Shown: piece after piece, positions 7,188 through 14,412 of the stretch
Position numbering within the stretch: the first letter of the stretch is position 1
Layout of the letters: every line of letters starts with the position of its first letter
Assembly (NCBI GenBank): GCA_017534025.1
Contig: JAFWDF010000102.1
Span: 1 to 20,414 of the forward strand
Length of the DNA stretch: 20,414 bases
Direction: 5' to 3'
DNA from: Bacillota bacterium
GTDB lineage: Bacteria; Bacillota; Clostridia; Peptostreptococcales; Anaerovoracaceae
Notes under the pieces: generated by a model
What the model saw: the letters and a program-made list of their open reading frames with translations, nothing else
Database searches by the model: none
What the model was told of the DNA's origin: nothing
Program-made: the position numbers and the translations under genes

Positions 7188-9259
7188 GCGGCAGAGTTCT
7201 TGCAGGAAGATATGAACTGTTAGAGAAAAAGGGCGACGGCGGCATGGCGGTGGTCTACAAAGCGAAGGACACCTATCTGAACCGTTTTGTTGCTATTAAA
7301 ATATTAAAACCGGAATTTATCCGGGATAATAAATTTGTGGACAATTTCCGCAGAGAATCCCAGGCGGCAGCCAAGCTGTCGCATCCGAATATCGTTTCGG
7401 TGTTCGATGTCGGCAAGGAAGGCAATATATTCTATATTGTCATGGAACTACTGGACGGGGACAGTCTCGGCGACGTGATCGAACGGGAGGCGCCGATCAG
7501 TGAGAAACGCGTGATCGAAATCACAAAGCAGATCGCGGCGGGTCTCAGCGCGGCGCACCGGAAAAACATTATCCATCGGGACATCAAACCGCATAATATC
7601 CTTATGACGGAAGACGGAACTCCGAAGATTACGGACTTCGGCATCGCGAAGGCGGTCAACAACGGCACGATGGTGCAGAGCTCCAGTGTTGTCATGGGAT
7701 CGGTTCACTATCTGTCTCCAGAACAGGCCAAGGGCGGCAATGTGGATGCCCGTTCGGATATTTATTCGCTGGGGATCGTCATGTACGAAATGCTGACGGG
7801 TACGGTTCCGTTTGACGGGGACAATGCGGTCAGCGTTGCAGTGATGCATGTGAATAATGATGTGCCGGCTCCGTCGGATACGAATCTGTATGTGTCGTCC
7901 CAGATGGATGCCATTGTGCAGAAAGCCACCCGCCGGCTGCCGGAGGAGCGGTTCTCCAGTGCGGATGAGATGATTAAGGCTCTGAACGGGGAACGCTTCG
8001 GCGTATCCAGACCGTCCGTGAAAAAAGAAACCAAAGTATTCAGCAGCAGGGAAGCGGCCGCAGCCGCCGCTCTGGAAGCCGAGCGGAAACAGCGTGTTTC
8101 CGGAACTTCCGGTTCCGGTGCGCAGGGCAGCCGTCCGAAAACCGGAAGTACAGCCGGCAGAGGCTCGCAGAGCGCCGCGCCGGCCGTGGATCCGGACAAT
8201 GACTTTAAAGAACTGGATGAACTGAAAAACAGCGGAAGAAAACGGAAAAAGAAAGACCGTGACGAATCCGGCGGAAAAGGCGGCATGAAGACGGTGATTC
8301 TGGCCGTTCTGCTGGCGCTGGTATGCGCCGTTCCGCTGAGTCTGGGGGTTCTCCATCTGCTGAACGGAAGCGGCAGGGGCGCGGATATTGAAATACCGGC
8401 TGTGGCGGGTACCACACAGGAGCAGGCCGTCATGGTGCTGGAAAATCTGGGACTGAAAACCGAAGTCGGCGAGCAGGCGGTTGCCAGTGAAACGATTGAG
8501 GCCGGCCTGGTAGCTGCCACCAATCCGGCAGAAGGCACAAAGGTAAAGAAAGGTTCCAAAGTTACGATCATTCTCAGCAGCGGACCGCCGGAACCGGATG
8601 TGGAAATGGTGACCGTCCCGAATGTAGTGGAAATGAGCCTGGCGGATGCCAAATCCAAGCTGAAGATGGAAAATCTGACGGTTGGGGATATTGCCGAAGA
8701 ATACAGCGATACCATCCCTGAAGGATATATTGTCAGTCAGAATCCAGCCGACGGGCAGGTGGAAGCCGGTACGGCCGTAGCCCTGTCTGTCAGCAAAGGC
8801 AGGGAAATCGTCAATGTCAAAGTGCCGGATCTGACCGGAAAGACCGTTGCGGAAGCAAAGAACGCGCTGGAGGCACTGGGACTTCAGCTGGGCAAAATGA
8901 CCGAGGCGGAAGCGGATGAGCCGGAAGGAACGGTCATCAACCAGGGCGTCAGCCCGGGCACTTCCATCCAGACCGGGGAATCGGTCAGCATCGTGGTCAG
9001 CAAGGGACCGGCGCAGCAGAAACAAAAAGAAACCACGATTGATTATACGGTGGACTTCTCACAGGCACCGGATGATTTCTTTGATCTCACCGTAACCTTA
9101 ACCAGATCCGACGGGACACTGACACATGTTGTCACCAATGAAAAGCACAGCGTTGACGAAGGCTCCGTGACACTGGAGATGACCGGGTCCGGTACCGGCA
9201 AAGTCCGGGTGATCATGAACGGTGTGCAGGTTGACGAAGATACGGTAAGCTTCAATTGA
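7184..9259 (+). CDS. prkC: PASTA-domain Ser/Thr protein kinase PrkC/StkP
   Basis: This membrane kinase senses muropeptides or lipid II through extracellular PASTA repeats and phosphorylates proteins of cell-wall synthesis, division and translation. In the 691-residue protein the kinase domain spans about 10-270: glycine loop GDGGMAVVYKA (17-27), Lys39 in VAIK, HRDIKPHN (131-138, catalytic Asp133), DFG (151-153), an activation loop with several Ser/Thr, and SPE near 178-180. A low-complexity, basic juxtamembrane stretch (about 280-367) precedes a transmembrane helix (about 369-393). Three PASTA repeats follow (about 402-466, 473-538 and 542-607). A last domain (about 616-691) is rich in beta-strand-forming residues and is not a PASTA repeat. 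It overlaps prpC by 4 bases and ends 13 bases before rsgA. Confidence 0.96.
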   Translation: MSGRVLAGRYELLEKKGDGGMAVVYKAKDTYLNRFVAIKILKPEFIRDNKFVDNFRRESQAAAKLSHPNIVSVFDVGKEGNIFYIVMELLDGDSLGDVIEREAPISEKRVIEITKQIAAGLSAAHRKNIIHRDIKPHNILMTEDGTPKITDFGIAKAVNNGTMVQSSSVVMGSVHYLSPEQAKGGNVDARSDIYSLGIVMYEMLTGTVPFDGDNAVSVAVMHVNNDVPAPSDTNLYVSSQMDAIVQKATRRLPEERFSSADEMIKALNGERFGVSRPSVKKETKVFSSREAAAAAALEAERKQRVSGTSGSGAQGSRPKTGSTAGRGSQSAAPAVDPDNDFKELDELKNSGRKRKKKDRDESGGKGGMKTVILAVLLALVCAVPLSLGVLHLLNGSGRGADIEIPAVAGTTQEQAVMVLENLGLKTEVGEQAVASETIEAGLVAATNPAEGTKVKKGSKVTIILSSGPPEPDVEMVTVPNVVEMSLADAKSKLKMENLTVGDIAEEYSDTIPEGYIVSQNPADGQVEAGTAVALSVSKGREIVNVKVPDLTGKTVAEAKNALEALGLQLGKMTEAEADEPEGTVINQGVSPGTSIQTGESVSIVVSKGPAQQKQKETTIDYTVDFSQAPDDFFDLTVTLTRSDGTLTHVVTNEKHSVDEGSVTLEMTGSGTGKVRVIMNGVQVDEDTVSFN

Positions 9260-9272
9260 TAAAGGAGCGTTC

Positions 9273-10148
9273 ATGCAGGGAATTATCGTGAAAGGCATTG
9301 GCGGATTCTACTATGTGGATACCGGTGCGGGCAGCATTGTGGAATGCAAAGCAAGAGGTCTTTTTCGAAAAGATAATATTAAACCGTGTGTAGGAGATGA
9401 GGTCGATATTTCTATCGGCCTCGCTTCGGATGAAGCGGTAATTACCGATATTCATCCACGGAAAAATCATTTTGCGCGGCCGCCGGTTTCCAACGTGGAT
9501 CAATTTGTGATCGTCACGGCCATGGCCGATCCGGCGCCGAATTTCACTGTTCTGGACCGGTTCATTCTGTCCGCGGAAGCCGCAGATGTGGACATCGTTC
9601 TCTGTTTTACCAAGAAGGATCTCGCAACATTTAAAAGCATGAAGCAGATCCGGGAAATCTACGGAAAGCTCTATCCGCATCTGTTCGTGGATGCCAGGGA
9701 AGCCGCTTCCGTGGAGAAACTGATACCGTTCCTGCAGGGAAAGAAAACCGCTCTGGCCGGTCCGTCCGGCGCCGGAAAATCGACTATTCTGCGCACTCTG
9801 CGCGGCGACGATACGATACAGACCGGCAGCGTCAGCGAGAAGACCGGACGCGGAAAGCATACGACCCGGCACGTGGAGATTTTCGGTATGGAATTCGGCG
9901 GCATGGTATTCGATACGCCGGGATTCACCTCGTTTGACCTGTCGCCGGAAATAGAAGAAGCCATGCTTCAGGAACTGTATCCGGAGTTTTCCGGGTACAG
10001 AGACCAATGCCGTTTTAACGGCTGCCTGCATCTGCAGGAGCCGGAATGCGCGGTGCGCGAAGCGGCGGAAAAAGGCAGGATTCACCCGCTGCGGTACGAG
10101 TCCTACCGGAAAGAACTGGAGCTGCTCCGGCAGGAGAAAAAATACTGA
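9273..10148 (+). CDS. rsgA: Ribosome small-subunit assembly GTPase RsgA
   Basis: RsgA is a circularly permuted GTPase that checks late 30S subunit maturation. In the 291-residue product the N-terminal OB fold is followed by the permuted motif order: G4 as TKKD (113-116), then G1 GPSGAGKST (163-171), G2 around GKHTTRH (194-200) and G3 DTPG (214-217). The C-terminal zinc site has Cys246, Cys251, His253 and Cys259 with the usual spacing. TKxD instead of NKxD is common in the Firmicutes branch (YloQ/CpgA). An AAGGAG ribosome site (9261-9266) precedes the ATG. In relatives this protein is a substrate of the kinase encoded just upstream, which may explain the conserved order. Confidence 0.95.
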   Translation: MQGIIVKGIGGFYYVDTGAGSIVECKARGLFRKDNIKPCVGDEVDISIGLASDEAVITDIHPRKNHFARPPVSNVDQFVIVTAMADPAPNFTVLDRFILSAEAADVDIVLCFTKKDLATFKSMKQIREIYGKLYPHLFVDAREAASVEKLIPFLQGKKTALAGPSGAGKSTILRTLRGDDTIQTGSVSEKTGRGKHTTRHVEIFGMEFGGMVFDTPGFTSFDLSPEIEEAMLQELYPEFSGYRDQCRFNGCLHLQEPECAVREAAEKGRIHPLRYESYRKELELLRQEKKY

Positions 10149-10182
10149 GAAAAAACAGCGGCAGCGCTGAGGAGGAATAATT

Positions 10183-10839
10183 ATGAAAAAACTGGCGCCA
10201 TCGATTTTATCCGCGGATTTTTCAAAACTGGCGGAAGAAGTCCGCGAAGTAGAGGAGGCGGGTGCGCATCTGGTGCATTTTGACGTCATGGACGGGCAGT
10301 TCGTACCGAACATTACCATCGGGCCACTGGTGGCGAAAAGCCTGACAGGGAAGACGGCCATGCCCCTGGACGTGCATCTCATGATCGTGGATCCGGACCG
10401 GTATATCCCGGAATTTGTCACGCCGCAGACGGAGTATGTTTCCGTGCATGCGGAAGCCTGCGTCCATCTTCACAGAACTATTCAGATGATCCGTTCGCTG
10501 GGTGTAAAGGCAGGCGTGGCGCTGAATCCGGCGACGCCTCTTTCCGTGCTGGAGTATGTGCTGGAGGACCTGGATATGGTTCTCATCATGTCGGTGAACC
10601 CGGGCTTCGGCAACCAGAAATTCATTCCGCAGACCCTGCAGAAAGTCAGGGAACTGGATGCGATCCGCAGCCGGCGGAATCTTGATTTTGAGATTGAAAT
10701 CGACGGCGGTGTGGGACCCGGCAATATACAGGAGATAGCCCGTGCGGGAGCGGATATACTGGTGGCAGGCAGCGCGGTATTCGGCGCGGAAGACCGCCAC
10801 GGAAGGGTTCAGGACCTGATCCGCTTAATGAATGAATAG
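10183..10839 (+). CDS. rpe: Ribulose-phosphate 3-epimerase
   Basis: Rpe interconverts ribulose 5-phosphate and xylulose 5-phosphate in the pentose phosphate pathway. The 218-residue TIM barrel has APSILSADF (Ser10), VHFDVMDGQFVPN (His32, Asp34), DVHLM (His65), MSVNPGFGNQKF (136-147) and EIDGGV (catalytic Asp174). GAGGAGG (10169-10175) gives a strong ribosome site 7 bases before the ATG. It closes the prpC-prkC-rsgA run. The thiamine pyrophosphokinase gene that often follows rpe in Firmicutes is absent; an AT-rich spacer begins instead. Confidence 0.96.
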   Translation: MKKLAPSILSADFSKLAEEVREVEEAGAHLVHFDVMDGQFVPNITIGPLVAKSLTGKTAMPLDVHLMIVDPDRYIPEFVTPQTEYVSVHAEACVHLHRTIQMIRSLGVKAGVALNPATPLSVLEYVLEDLDMVLIMSVNPGFGNQKFIPQTLQKVRELDAIRSRRNLDFEIEIDGGVGPGNIQEIARAGADILVAGSAVFGAEDRHGRVQDLIRLMNE

Positions 10840-10876
10840 AAGTCCTCTATACCTGTCGGAAAAGACAAAAAAGAAA

Positions 10877-10905
10877 AAGAGCAGTTCTCGGCATAAACTG
10901 CTCTT
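10877..10905 (-). terminator. Perfect 10-bp hairpin; good terminator on the minus strand only
   Basis: AAGAGCAGTT (10877-10886) pairs perfectly with AACTGCTCTT (10896-10905) around a 9-base loop. On the plus strand GTAGTTG follows, a poor T-run. On the minus strand the stem is followed by TTTCTTTTTTG (complement of 10866-10876), a strong one. It may still end the rpe transcript weakly, or work in both directions, but no minus-strand gene lies beyond it. Confidence 0.65.
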
Positions 10906-11119
10906 GTAGTTGAAACTTGATTTGGTTAAAAACGAATAATAAGTTCAACTTAAATATATATCTTAAATATTGGAAAAGCAATAGGTTTTTCATTTATTTT
11001 TAAATATTTTATCAGTTATTTTTTTAACAGGCAGGAAACCGGAACAGAATGGCCCTCCGGCCTCTGCACAGTCCGTTTTTCCGGGCGTGTTTGACGTATT
11101 TGGACAAGGAGCGGATGAA
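10906..11119. other. AT-rich spacer with short inverted repeats
   Basis: No gene is visible between rpe and the hydrolase. The spacer holds TAAGTT-C-AACTTA (10940-10952) and a second complementary pair, AGTTGAA (10908-10914) with TTCAACT (10944-10950). A possible minus-strand promoter reads TTGCTT (10981-10976), 17 bases, TATATT (10958-10953). I see no convincing plus-strand promoter for the downstream gene, although TTGGAA at 10970-10975 could be a -35. Confidence 0.4.
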
Positions 11120-12142
11120 ATGGTCACCGAGTTAATGAATAATATTTACCGCGTGGAAGTTCCGCTTCCGAAAAATCCTATGCAGCTGCTGAACGCCTAC
11201 CTGATTATAGGAAAAGACAGAAATCTTCTGATTGATACCGGATTTAACCGTCCGGAATGCCGCCGGGCCGTAGATGAAGCGCTGGCAGAGCTGCACATCT
11301 CGATGGACCAGACGGACCTTTTTATTACGCATCTGCATGCCGATCACAGCGGGCAGATTTTTCATCTGAAATCGGAGAAGAACCGGGTCTTTGCCGAACC
11401 GCGGGAGGCGGCGGTGATCAACCGCCTTCACGATCCCACGTACTGGGAACATATTTACGTGGAATTCCGGAAAATGGGCCTGCGCATGGATCCGCAGGAA
11501 GCGATAGATACGCATCCCGGTTATATGTGGAAACCGGATGATACGGTGGATTTCACAGAGATTTCCGATGGACAGATTCTTACGGTGGGGGATTACCGCC
11601 TGCGCTGTATTGTTACGCCGGGGCATTCGCCGGGCCATACCTGCCTTTATGACGATGAGAAAAAAATTCTTTTTGCCGGCGACATGATTCTGGGGGATAT
11701 TACACCGAATCTCTGTTATGAACTCGGACTGGACGATCCGCTGACCGAATATGTCAAAAGCCTCGGTATCTGTGACCGGCTGGAGATCGGGACGATCTTT
11801 GTCGGGCACCGCAGCATGCTGCAGGACGTTTACGGGCGGCTGCATTCTCTGCGCACCCATCACACACTGCGATGCAACGAAGCCCTGGATGTGCTGCACC
11901 GCCGTGGGCCGCAGGATTCCTGGAGTGCAGCGGCCAATATGACCTGGGACATCGACGCGAAGAACTGGGAGGGCTTCCCGCCGTCTCAGAAATGGTTCGC
12001 CACCGGGGAAGCGGACGCCCATATGCTTTTCCTTCTGCATAATGATCTGATCCGCATGCATTATGATGACAACGGCTTCCGGATTTATGAATCAAAAGGA
12101 AAAACGGATATCGGAGATCTGATTTACAATTACGGGAAATAA
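11120..12142 (+). CDS. Metallo-beta-lactamase-fold hydrolase
   Basis: A zinc hydrolase of the glyoxalase II/lactonase-like branch; the substrate cannot be told from sequence. I start it at ATG 11120 because AAGGAG (11106-11111) lies 8 bases upstream; a GTG at 11087 in the same frame has no ribosome site. The 340-residue protein has the metal motif HLHADH (71-76), His169 in TPGHSPGH, Asp188 in FAGDMILG and His230 in FVGHR, a full set for two metal ions. A C-terminal helical part (about 235-340) with basic and aromatic residues may be a winged-helix-like lid as in LACTB2-type proteins. It is monocistronic as far as I can see. Hydroxyacylglutathione hydrolase is possible but not shown. Confidence 0.85.
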   Translation: MVTELMNNIYRVEVPLPKNPMQLLNAYLIIGKDRNLLIDTGFNRPECRRAVDEALAELHISMDQTDLFITHLHADHSGQIFHLKSEKNRVFAEPREAAVINRLHDPTYWEHIYVEFRKMGLRMDPQEAIDTHPGYMWKPDDTVDFTEISDGQILTVGDYRLRCIVTPGHSPGHTCLYDDEKKILFAGDMILGDITPNLCYELGLDDPLTEYVKSLGICDRLEIGTIFVGHRSMLQDVYGRLHSLRTHHTLRCNEALDVLHRRGPQDSWSAAANMTWDIDAKNWEGFPPSQKWFATGEADAHMLFLLHNDLIRMHYDDNGFRIYESKGKTDIGDLIYNYGK

Positions 12143-12178
12143 TTTTTTCCCCGGAAAGATATTTTTCTGATTATCGGG

Positions 12179-12184
12179 TATACT
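12179..12184 (+). promoter_or_regulatory. Possible -10 element for the DUF5685-DnaJ pair
   Basis: TATACT matches the -10 consensus at 5 of 6 positions and lies 72 bases before the ATG. No recognisable -35 lies 16-18 bases upstream. A promoter is expected here since the hydrolase gene ends at 12142. Confidence 0.3.
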
Positions 12185-12204
12185 GACAATGACAGGAGAA
12201 GCTG

Positions 12205-12243
12205 GCCGGCTTCGCAGATTTCTGCAGAAGAGACCCGTCCGGC
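12205..12243 (+). promoter_or_regulatory. Nested hairpin in the leader of the DUF5685 gene
   Basis: An inner stem CTTCGCAG (12210-12217) pairs with CTGC-A-GAAG (12222-12230, one bulge) around ATTT. An outer stem GCCGG (12205-12209) pairs with CCGGC (12239-12243). The only purine-rich ribosome-site candidate, GGCGGAA (12241-12247), partly overlaps the outer stem, so folding could limit translation. Confidence 0.4.
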
Positions 12244-12255
12244 GGAATAAATATT

Positions 12256-13083
12256 ATGTTCGGATATGTTACGATTGATCAGCTGGAACTGAAATTTAAA
12301 GACTATTATAAATACAGGGCGTACTACTGCGGACTCTGCCATGCGCTGAAAGAACAGCACGGGCAGCTGTCCAGGATCACCGTAGGATATGATATGACCT
12401 TTCTCGCCGTATTGCTGGACGGGTTGTACGACAGCGAGACTGTCAGAAAGGAATTCCGGTGTCCGCTCCACCCGTTTGTGAAGCGCGTCCGGGTTGCCAA
12501 CGAATTTCTGGATTATGCGTCTTCCATGGGACTGTTTCTCGCCTGGCTCAAGTGCGAGGATGACTGGAAGGATGAGCACAAGCTGCACAGCCGGATTTAC
12601 GGCGGCCTCATTCACGGGAAAGTGCGCCGCATCGAAGAGTTGTATCCGGAAAGGACAGCACGCATCCGGAAGCATATGGAAGACCTGGCTGTACTGGAAA
12701 CGGAAAAGAGTGACGATTTTGAGCAGGCAGCCGGCTGTTTCGGACGGGTGACCGAAGAAATCTTCGCTTACCGGGATGACCAGTGGCAGCCGCTTCTCCG
12801 CCGGATGGGCTTTTATCTCGGGAAATTCATATACCTTCTGGACGCATTTCTGGATCTGAAGGAGGACAGGCAGAAAGATCTGTACAATCCTCTGATGGCG
12901 ATCAGCGGCCGGGAGGATTTCCAGGAAACGATATACAATATTTTAATGTTAATGATTTCGGAAGCGGCAGCATCCTTCGAACGCCTGCCGATCGATGAAA
13001 ATATGGATATACTGCGGAATATCCTGTATTCCGGAGTGTGGATGCAGTACAGAAAGGAAGTATCGGATGAGGGATCCTTATAA
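12256..13083 (+). CDS. DUF5685 family protein, function unknown
   Basis: I recognise the N-terminal pattern YYKYRAYYCGLCHALK as that of DUF5685, a family of unknown function found in Clostridia and other Gram-positives. The 275-residue protein has no signal peptide and no clear membrane helix. Cysteines at 25 and 28 (CGLC), 69 (FRCPLHP, with His72) and 100 could bind a metal. Two acidic clusters stand out: EDDWKDE (101-107) and DAFLDLKEDRQKDLYNP (196-212), with Asp at 196, 200, 204 and 208. The gene overlaps the following DnaJ-domain gene by 17 bases, so the two are probably made together. The ribosome site is weak and lies at the edge of a leader hairpin. Function cannot be assigned. Confidence 0.85.
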   Translation: MFGYVTIDQLELKFKDYYKYRAYYCGLCHALKEQHGQLSRITVGYDMTFLAVLLDGLYDSETVRKEFRCPLHPFVKRVRVANEFLDYASSMGLFLAWLKCEDDWKDEHKLHSRIYGGLIHGKVRRIEELYPERTARIRKHMEDLAVLETEKSDDFEQAAGCFGRVTEEIFAYRDDQWQPLLRRMGFYLGKFIYLLDAFLDLKEDRQKDLYNPLMAISGREDFQETIYNILMLMISEAAASFERLPIDENMDILRNILYSGVWMQYRKEVSDEGSL

Positions 13084-13693
13084 TATTCTCGGCGTAGAAC
13101 GCAATGCCTCCGATGATGAGGTAAAAAAAGCGTACCGCGAGCTTTGCCGGAAATACCACCCGGACAAGAATCCGGGAAATAAATCTGCGGAGGAGATGTT
13201 CAAGATCGTACAGGAGGCCTACGATCAGATCATGAATGAACGCAAGATGAATGCCGGCTCCGGGTATGGCGGATATGGCAGTTATGGGAATACCGGATCC
13301 TATTACGCGGACAACGGGTATGACCATGATCAGAATTATTACCAGGCGGCTTCCAATTATATTAATTCCGGGCATTATGCCGAGGCAATCAATGTTCTGA
13401 TGAGCATTCAGAACCGCGGTGCGCACTGGTATTATCTTTCCGCGATGGCCAATGCCGGGCTGGGAAATAATTATGCCGCGCAGGAGCAGGCGCGCACGGC
13501 CGTATCCATGGAACCGGGAAACATGACCTATCAGCAGCTTCTGCGGACTCTGCAGATGGGCGGTATGAACTATCAGAATACACAGTACATGAATTACGGG
13601 GGCGGAACCAGCGATGCCGGCAGCTTCTGCATGCAGCTCTGCATGCTCAACCTGTGCCTGAACGCCTGCTGCGATTCCTCCTGCTGCTGCTGA
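13067..13693 (+). CDS. DnaJ-domain protein with cysteine-rich C-terminal tail
   Basis: Probably an Hsp70 co-chaperone that sends a specific client to DnaK. I start it at ATG 13067 inside the DUF5685 gene: AAGGAAG (13054-13060) lies 6 bases upstream and the J domain begins at once. In the 208-residue protein the J domain spans about 1-60 with HPD at 31-33. A Gly/Tyr/Asn-rich linker follows (about 63-92), then a TPR-like helical region (about 93-165). A tail from 186 holds eight cysteines in the last 21 residues (188, 192, 197, 201, 202, 206-208). It lacks the zinc-finger and substrate domains of DnaJ itself, so it is not the general chaperone. The client is unknown; the overlapping DUF5685 protein is the obvious candidate. 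Confidence 0.9.
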   Translation: MRDPYNILGVERNASDDEVKKAYRELCRKYHPDKNPGNKSAEEMFKIVQEAYDQIMNERKMNAGSGYGGYGSYGNTGSYYADNGYDHDQNYYQAASNYINSGHYAEAINVLMSIQNRGAHWYYLSAMANAGLGNNYAAQEQARTAVSMEPGNMTYQQLLRTLQMGGMNYQNTQYMNYGGGTSDAGSFCMQLCMLNLCLNACCDSSCCC

Positions 13694-13784
13694 GCGCAGT
13701 AAGCGGCCGGACGGTAATTCTCAATCCTCAAGCCGGTGCGCCCGATCGCAACGCTGAGATGCACCCGACCGTTTTCAAAATAGT

Positions 13785-13825
13785 AAAAAAGCTCTGTACC
13801 GATTGATTCCGGTGCAGAGCTTTTT
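13785..13825. terminator. Bidirectional terminator between the dnaJ-like gene and recX
   Basis: GCTCTGTACCG (13791-13801) pairs with CGGTGCAGAGC (13810-13820; one G-T pair). Six A precede it and five T follow, so it works for both converging transcripts. The last T belongs to the recX stop codon. Confidence 0.9.
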
Positions 13826-14412
13826 CAGTTCTTCAGGTTGTCGAATTCACGGATAACGGCGTATACCGCAGACTGTGAAAAACCCGCGCCTGCCAGGCGG
13901 CGGGCCAGCCTGGCCTTTTCTTTTTCCCGCAATGCCCGAATCTCCCGGCGGTCAGCGTTTTCCGGAATGCGCCGGCTGAAGGGGTCGGGTACCGCTTCCG
14001 GATCGCCGGAGCCGGTGAAAAGCAGATGCCCGTCTCCGTCTGTTTCGTATTCCTCCCTGAGTGCAAGGAGTGACAGGGCCTTTTTCAGGCAGAGTTCCAA
14101 TTCCTGTCCTCCCGCATCCAGTTCTTCAAAAGCCAGACTGATTAAAGAAGAAGAGACACCCTTTTCGGTCAGCTTATTCCGGATCCATCCCGGTCCCTTT
14201 CCCTTTTCCATGGCGGAGCGGACATAATTCTCCGCGTAACGGCCGTCATCCAGCAATCCGGATTCGGTGAGGCTGTGAAGGACGCGGTCAATGCCATCCG
14301 AGGCAAAGCCCTTTTTCTTTAATTTCCGTTGCAATTCAGACCGGCTGCAGTCGCCGAAATCAAGAATCCGCAAAGCGCTTTCCCGTATTTTTTCTTCTGT
14401 AGAATCGAACAT
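13825..14412 (-). CDS. recX: Regulatory protein RecX
   Basis: RecX binds RecA filaments and limits or tunes their activity in recombination and the SOS response. The 195-residue product shows the three-helix repeats of the family: ALRILDFGDCSRSELQRKL near the N-terminus, then GLLDDGRYAENYVRSAMEKGKG (52-73) followed by IRNKLTEKGV, and a last repeat ARLARRLAGAGFSQSAVYAVI (168-187). About 40 residues of variable, acidic sequence (118-160) separate the second and third repeats. An AAGG ribosome site lies 9 bases before the ATG. The gene starts 53 bases inside the end of the phosphopantetheinyl transferase gene and shares its promoter. It does not sit next to recA here. Confidence 0.88.
   Translation of the reverse strand: MFDSTEEKIRESALRILDFGDCSRSELQRKLKKKGFASDGIDRVLHSLTESGLLDDGRYAENYVRSAMEKGKGPGWIRNKLTEKGVSSSLISLAFEELDAGGQELELCLKKALSLLALREEYETDGDGHLLFTGSGDPEAVPDPFSRRIPENADRREIRALREKEKARLARRLAGAGFSQSAVYAVIREFDNLKN

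Noticed and set aside
7448..9025. A 525-codon open frame on the minus strand opposite prkC
   Set aside because: Shadow of the kinase gene; no family motif and no promoter or ribosome site that would support it.
11087..11119. GTG start for the metallo-beta-lactamase-fold protein
   Set aside because: No ribosome site precedes it; AAGGAG sits 8 bases before the ATG at 11120.
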